Assembly: GCA_963573305.1 (NCBI GenBank)
Contig: OY754331.1
Span: 69,429,275-69,493,274, forward strand
Direction of reading: 5' to 3'
Source: Pyrrhosoma nymphula
Lineage: Eukaryota; Arthropoda; Insecta; Odonata; Coenagrionidae
DNA length: 64,000 bases
Below, in pieces: positions 55,721 to 64,000 of the stretch (positions within the stretch are counted from its first letter, which is position 1; each line of letters opens with the position of its first letter). The position numbers were made by a program, and so were the translations under genes. The notes under the pieces are model-generated. The model saw nothing but the letters and a program-made list of their open reading frames with translations. It had not been told where the DNA came from and made no database searches.

Positions 55721-58700
55721 CATCGCGAAACTAAATATTTACTCGATTGTGATATCTTTTTTCCATGAACAAAAAACATACTTCTATTGGAGAGGCCTTA
55801 TGAGTACACTGGGAAGTTTTTGAAATTCCTGTAGAGTGAAATGTTTTTCTTCTAAACTTACCATCAAGCGTAGTTAGCGTAATTTGTGTTCAACTACTGA
55901 GTTCGGTATTAAAGGGTTTAATTTAATTATCCTTCTATCTTTCAGTTATCAATTAAAGCAATTTGGTGATTATGTGCTTTATAACTAAAGATGTATCACG
56001 CAGTGTGTAGCCGCTACTAGGTTAGATGTTCTTAATCTATGCTATTATAATGTTTGAGTGAATACATAAGTGTTAATAAAGAGGAGATCTGCCATTTTCT
56101 GCCGCTTTACGGTTCTCGTTTGTTCTCTGAGTATTCCATCTCACTCCCTGACCAGCCCTGTCTCAATCCTTCCTTTGGCCCAATATTCTGTGATTCACCT
56201 TACTAACTCGTTTGTGCAGTGCGGCGATTTGAATATCACACATGTAATTAAACGCTGTTTTACTTTTCGAAGGCAAAAAAGGCAAAATTTCATTCACGAA
56301 ATAATTATTTATTTCCTAATACAGTATTAAGTAGCAGTAATGTAGTAGGTTTTACTGGTACCACGTGCAAAAATTTAGAGGAAAATTTGGTAAGGGCAAT
56401 GATGTGAAGCGCTTCGTTCTATGATTCCGAGCTTGAATGTTCAGGAAGAGAATAGAAATTAATCGGTAACTGAAGATTTGAGAGTAATCCTTGGGAAATG
56501 TTTTTTCGTTGAAAAGGGAATGCAATAAAAATATCAAAGAATGAAGGGTTTTCAGAATATTCACCGCATTAATGGCCATTTTCAGTAATTAATATTCGAT
56601 CGTAGGCTTCCGTGAAGCTTTCCTGCCACCGTTTACAGGTCGAAGGTTTTCTACCGTGTATATGTGAGGTTTTTTTTGCCGCGTATATCTGCTGCACTCT
56701 CATTGACTGAAGTGTGGATAACGCTTTTTCCAGGCTCTATTGAGTGGAAGTAGGATTGAAACTGTTGTCTTTTATCAAACTCACATGGTAAAAATGCCGA
56801 TAAAATGGAAAGATCATCTTATTCAGTAAGGTCCACGCCGTGTCAAAACTTGGAAAACTCAACTTTTGAATGACATTTGTTATTTGAGATTTTCTTTCAA
56901 GACGGTGACGTCATAATTTTTCACTCACGATAATCGGTTATACTTAGGCCTTCTCGAGTAAGGCACCAGTGCCATTATATATAATTGTATCGATGTTTTC
57001 GAAACTTGATGTGATGCAAAATGATGATCGTGGATGTGATGAAAAAACCTGAAGAAATCTCATCCATTTAAAGTAATTATTGGCATTTATGCGATTCATA
57101 ATTAAAATACAAACGCTTGTACTTATCTACAAAGTTTTCTCATAGGTAAATCGCGTTTCACCGACTTATGACATCATCCGGCGCAAAATATACAGAGAAT
57201 GTTTTGATTACTTTTTATTGTCTGCTGTCGTTTTAAGGGGAAAATTAGAAAGGTTGGGGGAAAGGTTGAGGAAGGAATGGGTCAGTACAACCGTGGATCA
57301 GGGGCTGGAGGTGTGTGAGAGGTTGTTTTATTTTCCAGGGTTTTTTTTTCGGAAAAAGGTGGGAAGGGTTGCAGGAAAAAATTTCGGGGGAATAGTCGTT
57401 CAGAATTGTTCTAATGGAAATAGCTTTCGGGCTCTGTTGCATATTTCTTTGTTGATCTCCAGCTTTCGCTACTATTGCAGGCAGCATATTCGGGAATAAT
57501 ATCTTGCAACACAATTCTGGAGGAAATTTATACCGTTGTTTCCCTACTTTCAATGGGGCTACTGTGTCACGGCGGGTCAGTGTCAATCCTCAATTTTTCT
57601 CATATATTTGTTTTGCAAAGATAGAAGAGGAATCCTTATTTTTATAACTTCTGGCGTGTTATTTGATGCGAGTGATGAAATTTATTCCAGTGTGATCAAT
57701 ATATTTCTTCTTATTATTGCAGCTATTGTATTGAAGTTTATAAATTCCTGACTTGAGGACTCTACCATGTGTATATTTAGAAAATTGTTGAATACATAGA
57801 ACAGTATTGTCGAGTCATCACATTCTTTCTGCATGTGATAATTGTTGTGTGAAAAATTTATCAAGGTGGTGGTTTGTATCATGTGGTGCTTTAACAAAAC
57901 CGTATGATATAAGTAGCTTTGGTAGTTAATATTTATCTCGGGTTTTTCCTTAATTGACACCCTGTATATTTTTGCAATCAGCAAACCTTGGTTCTACATT
58001 TGACTTTTTCAACTTTGATAGTGCGATACTTCGAAAATTTCCTAGTTACCAGACCCGATGGATTGATAGTTATAGCAGCAGGGAAATCCTAGCTCATAGT
58101 CTTCGTGATGGAAGAGTTTTTTTTTAACTATCTGACTAATGGTTTGACCATCGTGCGGTACCCTTCAGGATGGAGGTGACTGAGGTGCATCACAGTGCTT
58201 AGGTGGGTGTTTGACGCCTTCTCTTGAAATAGAAACTGTTTCCCACTAGTTAGCGGATCTATCGTTTCGCAGACGAAGTACATTCCAGTCACATATCCTA
58301 ACGCAGGGAATATTAATGGAATTGAACTCCCTCCGACGCACGATTCGGTCCCTAGCAATTAGCGCGCCCGAAGCAACTTCGGCTTCCCTTGGCCGAGAAA
58401 ACTTCGGCGTCAGCATTTCTCCGGGTTTTATTTGGTGTCGGCGAAAAAAAATCAATGTTTACCTTCCGCATAATCTTTAATTTTGCTGTGATGTGGAACT
58501 ATTTTCGCCAACGTTCACCGTTTATTTTTAATCTTCACCCACATACATGACAGTCTCAATCACCATTTTTTCTTATTTAAATTTGGAACAAATATTTGAT
58601 CATTTTTAGACATTTATTAAGTACAGCCAACTCAATGGCTGAATAAAAACTCGTCTTTCACTATCGTTTAAGATTTTCAGCAACTCCGTTTTTTCCATTC

Positions 58701-58915
58701 ATTTCATGTAGTGACATCGCTATCTGAGGACCTATGTTGCAATGTATATTTAGATGACTGTGTGAGACCTCACGTAGTTTCATTTTCAGTGCAAATGTCC
58801 GCGAAGAAGACAAATCGGTATTGCCATAATAGAAGAAAAAATTAGCATTTTATACCCAGTAATAGTATCTGTATCTAAATAAAATTTAATTTTTTATAAT
58901 TAGTCTTTCAATCCT
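55721..58915. other. AT-rich non-coding region
   Basis: No gene, RNA or mobile element recognised. Short frames up to 113 codons (57245-57586 minus, opposite a purine-rich tract) lack domains. Confidence 0.45.
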
Positions 58916-59221
58916 AAGATTTATTGACTTCAGCCTTGCATTCTATTCTATCCGCTACTCATTTCTTGGTGTCCTAGTAGCTCTTTTGTTTCATATTCCG
59001 TTTTAAATGGTCAATGCATCTGTCTATCGGCCTTCCTTGTAGGACTCTTAAGTTCTATTATTACACTTTTATTTTTCTTACAAATTCGTTATGTCTCACA
59101 GCGTGGCATATTCATATGGCCCTTGTCTTCTTGATAGTGCTCCAGATGGCTTTCTCCTCCACTACTATTCTATTTCTGTGCACCTCCTCGTTTCTGATCC
59201 CATCCGTCCATTTTATCTTCG

Positions 59222-59448
59222 ACTGCATTGTAACAGAAACACTTCGTAAACATTTCCACATCAATTGTTATTCTACCGACCAAGGTTTCGGCAAACATTG
59301 CCATTATCAAGGCCTTGATAATGGCAATGTTTGCCAAAACCTAGGTCGGTAGAATAAAAATTGATGTGGAAATTTTTACAAAGTGTTTCTGTTAAGATGC
59401 AGTCAGTGACAATTTTCCACAAACTTTCGCCGGATATCTTAAAATCCA
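59222..59448. mobile_element. Palindromic Penelope-like foldback with 14-bp target duplication
   Basis: Left arm 59222-59310 and right arm 59311-59400 are reverse complements with only about eight differences and no spacer (centre atcaagg|ccttgat). The insertion is flanked by identical tccattttatcttc (59208-59221 and 59449-59462). The right side continues 40-45 bp beyond the palindrome to cggatatcttaaaa, so it contains one longer and one 5'-shortened inverted copy of the same sequence. Each copy has TTGATAA, U, GGCAA-TGT-TTGCC, [GA]AAA and ACC-NN-GGT-C, the hammerhead-like layout of Penelope-like elements. Variable-length target duplications and inverted 5' ends are known for that class. Confidence 0.75.
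59311..59350 (+). ncRNA. Hammerhead-like motif (degenerate) in the foldback
   Basis: TTGATAA occupies the CUGANGA position with two core changes, one at the catalytic G8. Stem II GGCAA-TGT-TTGCC is perfect, followed by AAAA (GAAA in the opposite arm) and ACC-TA-GGT-C with the expected cleavage C. Because the core changes are shared by both arms, they predate the inversion or belong to the family. Not expected to cleave. Confidence 0.4.
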
Positions 59449-59812
59449 TTTTATCTTCAGCATCCACCTCGAGGACCAGGTTTCTTATTCCTCAATTCTC
59501 TTCTTTTTCAAATTGCCAATACTTAAAAGTCCCTGGTTCATATAGTGCAGCAATTCACACGAATTTTTATACGGTCTAAAGCATAAGCATAAGCTATATG
59601 GGATGCTGTTGATGGTTTTCAGAAAGTATTTAAATTAAATACTTCGTGAATGTCCATTAGCATCCCCATTTATGAAGGCGGTTACGAAAATATTGTTCAA
59701 TGCTTGCCAAATTTCGCTCGAAAAATATCGAATAATCGATATATCAAGCATAATTTTTTTAAACATCTCTACGGCTGAAAAAGTTCCCCGACCCAAGGGA
59801 CTAGACTAGTCC

Positions 59813-59875
59813 TCATCTACATCTACATAATACCCTGCAAGCCACCTCAAGGTTGTGTGGCAGGGGGTGAGTTTT
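59813..59875 (-). mobile_element. Solo 3' tail of the CR1/Jockey-like LINE
   Basis: tcatctacatctacataat is followed by accctgcaagccacctcaag and gtgtggcagggggtg. This matches the 3' end of the LINE at 28562-28640 (ctacatctacat, cccgcaagccgcctcaa, gtgtggcggggggtg). It is a severely 5'-truncated insertion of only about 60 bp, in the same orientation as the three longer copies. Confidence 0.85.
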
Positions 59876-60235
59876 CACTAACATGAATTACACTATACTC
59901 TATTAAAGTTAATGTAACTACGACTATTGATGCATTAGCAAAAACCTAGTAAAAATTTTCAAGGGGTAACTTTTCATAAACATGTACCCACTACACCAGG
60001 TATGCTACCAATATTAGAGGGACCGTTTGCAGTAATATTTTGTAGCAACACATAAACGCATCGAGATACGTGAGTTCTCCAGTAAACATGCAAGACGGGT
60101 GTTAGTACTAGGTAGTAGATAACGATACAAGTATTAGAGAGCCAATCAACTAATTAGCTACTCGACCAATCGACAAGCCTAGTTTAGAGTCTGATTGGCA
60201 ACCGTAATGGTCTCTTATCGTAAGCTAGAGAAGTG
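59876..60235. other. Non-coding stretch
   Basis: No recognised feature. Several near-palindromic taattagcta and actagtac words are short and unconnected. Confidence 0.4.
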
Positions 60236-60239
60236 ACAT

Positions 60240-60985
60240 TTTAAACGGCCGGTACCCGTCAACGTGCCGAGACCTCCTCGGTCCTGCCGCGACGTCCCGG
60301 AACGGCGGCGCGCACGCGTGCGTTGTACACTGAGGTAATATGCTGGGTCACGTCACCGGGAAATCGACCAAACGGTGCCACCTGCCCATCCCTACCTCCC
60401 TCCCGCTTGTTGTTTGTGAAACTTTCCGCCATGCCCTCTCCCTTCCTACCTTCCTTCCCCTACTCCCCCTAAGCTCCCCCCAAGCTCCCCCCTCCCTTCC
60501 CCCGCTTCAGCATTTCAATTGTTTACCCCACCGCGCGCGAATGTGCGCCCCTCGCGGTGCGTCCCGTATTTTCATCCTACAGGGCCAAGGGGGGCGCCCC
60601 CCCTCCTTCCGTTGTTTCAATTGGATTCCGCAGGTTCTTTCGAGCGAAGGGGAAGGAAGCGGTGCTGCTATAGGTACATAGGAAGTGGGCGAGTGTGCTT
60701 CGTTCCATTTTATTTCAGCCGTACGATACGCGATTGACTCCTTTGAGGTCGTTTGCACTGCCACCTCGGGGAAATCAGGAAAATGCGGAAACACGTTGCC
60801 GACCTTCTTTTCAATTGGTGGAAGGGACAGCACCTGCACATCAGTTGGAATTTTTTTGGAATGTTTCTAGACGTTTTTGAGCTAGTTTCGTGTCAGCCTT
60901 ACTGTGGTACATTTTATCCGTGGTATAGGTAGGGATTCGTTTCCGGGGTGACTCTCCACTAGGCCGCGGCCGGCCGGAGATGTAA
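60240..60985. promoter_or_regulatory. GC/CpG-rich island, candidate promoter or 5' exon
   Basis: The block starts with a dense CpG segment (60245-60325, including cggcggcgcgcacgcgtgcg), followed by pyrimidine-rich sequence (60380-60510) and a second CpG patch (60525-60610). It ends near aggccgcggccggccgg (60961-60978). Up to 113 codons are open in several frames on both strands, none with family character. Composition contrasts sharply with the AT-rich flanks. Promoter or untranslated exon is a guess; a GC-rich repeat is the alternative. Confidence 0.25.
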
Positions 60986-61740
60986 CGTTGCCAATAGAAT
61001 TAGGAAAATTAACATATTGCTGAATAGTTTAAGAAGTACACAATATTCCAATCTTCTAATGTGCAAATATTATTCCCTGAAATTACTTAATTTATTTTAG
61101 GCGGAGTTGTAAATTGTTGCTTTTGTGGCCTGCATATGAGTGCACATAGCGTAAGTTTGGCAGCACTATTTCCTGTTAAGCCCATGCTGATAATTAAGAT
61201 GTTTGGAGCAATTTTTGTCTTTGTACATATTTTTGCGTGAAAGTTCACATGCGAGTTCTTATTAGTGGTATATATGGATAAATGTTTTAAAAATTCATCA
61301 TTCCGATTTCTTTTTAGCAATTCAAGGGTACTTTAACACGTAGCCTCCTGGTAAATTACATATATTTCGTTATAATTCGATAACATATGAACAGATTTTA
61401 TTCCACACGCGATATAATGCATTCCTTATTACTACAACAGTTACTAACATGTATCAAGGTGCCACGCCGAGTTCAATATTCGAAAACAACCGATTTTATT
61501 GTTATTTCGCCTAAATTTCGAAAACCGCGCCCAAAACTCTAGTAATAGCAACCTGTATTTAAAAAAAAAATTAAAGAATAATTCTTGTATCATTTCCATT
61601 ACTGCCTCTATGGTGAGTTCTAACACATATACATATTCACTTTAATGAAATGTGGCCGAATATTTTTCTTTCAACTAACTTAATAAATTATTAAAATGTG
61701 CACTAGATGACCCACAATTTATGCTCCAACCACCTCAAAT
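60986..61740. other. AT-rich non-coding stretch
   Basis: No recognised feature. Confidence 0.45.
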
Positions 61741-61754
61741 TTTTAACTCTCTAC

Positions 61755-61870
61755 ACAATAGCAGGGGTAGCTCATTGGATAAATGCGCAGGAAATGAATC
61801 GCTGTATGAGCCGATACCGCCAACTATACGTGGAGCTCACTAGGTTTGATCGCAAGGATTAAATTAGAGA
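61755..61870 (+). mobile_element. tRNA-like SINE head
   Basis: Box A tagctcattgga (near-consensus) is followed, after an interval longer than in most tRNAs, by a box B-like ggtttgatcgc (about 61842) and a short AT-rich continuation. The acceptor arms do not pair and no body is evident, so it is a relic. Confidence 0.4.
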
Positions 61871-64000
61871 GAAATATGAGGGACATGCAGTCGTAATATT
61901 TTGAAAAGGTCACGTGTTCTAATGGTAAATCTCAATGGTTTAGCGTCACCTCTCGGTATTGCTTCGTCCTTTCTATACGTGCATTTAAACAGGAAGCATC
62001 AAATCATACCTGTTCATATACTTTTCTTCCTGCAAGCAAGCAAATGAATTACTGAGCCGATTTATTTGATTTTGGTGACATGTTTCTTGTGTGGCGTCTT
62101 GAATATCTGGAAAAATCCCCAAATTTCCGTTTTTGACCCATATTTTTTGTAAATTGAAAAAATCAACTCGCCGATTGAGATGGCATTTGTAAATAAATTG
62201 CGACGAAACCATTTGCGAATAACTTAAAACCTAATATGGATTGACACCTATATTTCATTACCATTCCATTCTCAATGAGTACCTATTGCCTACTTATTTA
62301 AAGTTTGTTTCCAAAATTGCAATTTGTATTAGGTAGAGATAAAAGTATTATTTTCAATAATGTTTCACCCGTTCTCGAATTAACCAACATGTTCTAGTGC
62401 AATTTGCGAAGAAGAAATTTCCTTTAAATGTAAGATTTTGTTATTCATATCAAACAGAGGACACGATTTTTATACAGCCAAGATATTCATTGACATTTAA
62501 GTCCTTTAAAGAGCAAGAGCACCTTAAAGAATCGAAAGGAACTCCTTGGAGACGAGAAGGCTCAATGCAAGTAGTAACTTAGGCGCAAATTTAAATAACC
62601 AATAACAAAGGTCTCTCGGCATGTGAGTTGTAAGAGGTAAATTTCAAGAGAATGTGTTCTGAGCCAATAGGCTCATTTATCACTCACCCATACACGCTCG
62701 CATTAAAATTCATGTGACATATGGGAACGTCGAAATAATTTTTTATTGATGGGCTTGGTTTTCTCCTGATTCCTTCAGCCTATTCTTTCATTTTTTAAAT
62801 TTTGGTTGCCTAAAAACCCCTGCCACACGTCCTTGCTTGAACATGAAGTAAAATGAGAACCAATATGCAGCGAGGTCTTTATATGTAGTTAGAGTCAATT
62901 ATTATACATATCCAAATTTATTACTAATTGAAGGAAACACGATGAGTAGATTCCCTGTTTGGAATGCATAATTATCAATCATTAATGAATGTTCGATAGA
63001 GCTTAGATTAGTAATAGATAGAGATAAAGCCTCGAAAACGACTATTTGAATGCATGATTTCCATAATTATTAGTTCATAAACCTTGCAAGATTATCGCTG
63101 CATCTCTGAAGGTATCTAGGCCACATAAAGTAACGTTCGGAGGTCACGAGAAAATTGGCTGCTTAATTAGTGGTTCAGGAATCATCTTAGAAAAAAATTG
63201 TTACCACATTACTATCGGGAAAATGTGGTAATTTTTTTACCACCCATGGCTTTTCTTTTGGAGTATTTTTAAACCCTTTTTTCTAACTTAAGAAGGATAA
63301 GAGAGACAGTATGCAATAGAGTTCATTGAACTTGCGTTGCCGAAATATCCTATGAATTTATTAGTCTCATAATTTTTGGACCCGAAACATGGTGTTAGCT
63401 TATGAGGTCCATAGGTAACTAAGACGGCTGTGATGAACCATTTACAGGAGTAACTACGTAATAGAATACTTATCAAGTGACGATTAACGAGTTTATTTAT
63501 CTATACTGACTTCCTATATTGTGTATAAGTAACATAATAAATGAATTTTAGCCAATAGTAAGTGAATTAACAAAATGATTGGGTGTGAAATCTATTTTGA
63601 GATAAGTTACGAAAGGGATAGTTCCTGCTACTCAAATTTCATTATGAAATCCATAGCGTGATGGATCTCATAGTTATTGATTTTTATTACTAGATGTTTG
63701 TGAAACTGGCCATTGGTCATGGATTCCTCTACCACTCTCTGACATAAATCGTGCAAAGTTTTTATTTTATAATAACTCTTAATAAACTTTACCATTTAAT
63801 TGAAACTAACTCCTTATTATTGCTTTCGACTGCAGGAACAAGCTGTTTTATGAATAAAGCTTATGACTTATCTTCTAATGTTTACTAGAATGAAACTGAA
63901 AAATCCAAGTGGATATTCAATGAAGACACAACATGTAGGATATGCTTTTTTATCACCCTGAGTATGAGTTCAAAATAATGGCAACAGGAGGAAATAAGAT
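61871..64000. other. AT-rich non-coding stretch to window end
   Basis: No recognised feature. taccacattact...gtggtaattttttt near 63201-63241 contains a small inverted repeat (accacatt / aatgtggt). Confidence 0.45.

Larger units (their letters stand above)
58920..59570 (-). mobile_element. LINE 3'-terminal fragment, split by a foldback insertion
   Basis: On the minus strand the two sides join across 59222-59448. The first side gives LYEPGTFKYWQFEKE and VLEVDAEDKMDG; the second gives IRNEEVHRNRIVVEEKAIWS, TIKKTRA and HAVRHNEFVRKI. This is the usual post-RT ending of insect LINEs ('W.DRIRNEEVL.R..EER.LW.TI.KRR..W.GH.LRH..FV'). Stops and shifts are frequent. The join falls exactly at a 14-bp repeated tccattttatcttc, showing the interruption is an insertion. 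Confidence 0.75.

Noticed and set aside
1..64000. CRISPR arrays, operons, phage or plasmid features
   Set aside because: No spaced identical short repeats or packed same-strand genes; the sequence is eukaryotic in character.

Overview
The window reads as intronic and intergenic DNA from a large, AT-rich, repeat-laden animal nuclear genome, most likely an insect or other arthropod. The case for this is the spliced exon flanked by a pyrimidine-rich acceptor and a GTGAGT donor, the mix of LINEs, tRNA- and 5S-derived SINEs, hAT and mariner-like remnants, and the absence of operon-like packing. I cannot name the species. Nearly all open reading frames here are chance or shadow frames, and only one host protein-coding segment is convincing.

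That segment is one GC-rich exon at 39018-39434 (+ strand). It encodes the N-terminal PAS domain of an ERG-type voltage-gated potassium channel (KCNH2 family; insect 'seizure'). Its phases fit the family, and it carries an in-frame Ala/Gly-rich insertion of about 64 codons inside the PAS domain. I did not find the neighbouring exons, so most of the window is probably introns of this gene, although the gene limits are unknown.

Layout. 1-9 kb: a decayed CR1/Jockey-like LINE copy, a tRNA-derived SINE, a GC-rich block at 6.27-6.99 kb that could be a promoter or first exon, and a LINE RT scrap at 8.1 kb. 9-20 kb: a minus-strand repeated peptide motif, SINEs, three LINE 3' or RT fragments and a foldback. 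20-23 kb: a TA-flanked MITE and a mariner-like element with long terminal inverted repeats. 23-28.5 kb: purine-rich simple sequence, a second CR1-like copy carrying a nested 5S-rRNA-derived SINE with target-site duplication, and a foldback. 28.5-33 kb: the best-preserved CR1-like RT, a Penelope-like foldback with hammerhead-type motifs, and several SINEs. 33-39 kb: almost featureless. 39-40 kb: the erg exon followed by SINEs. 43-47 kb: repeat scraps and an element bounded by TCAGGGAA motifs. 47.9-51.5 kb: a dead hAT transposase gene. 52.3-55.7 kb: a nearly full-length but dead APE/RT LINE with a SINE inserted in it. 58.9-59.9 kb: a LINE fragment split by a second Penelope-like foldback, then a solo LINE tail. 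60.2-61.0 kb: a GC-rich island.

The most interesting signal is the pair of unrelated foldback elements (29577-29800 and 59222-59448). Each is built from two inverted copies of a unit with the same hammerhead-ribozyme-like layout: CUGANGA-like box, U, 5-bp stem II with 3-nt loop, GAAA, then ACC-NN-GGU-C. This layout is a known hallmark of Penelope-like retroelements. The PAS-domain insertion and the nested 5S SINE come next.
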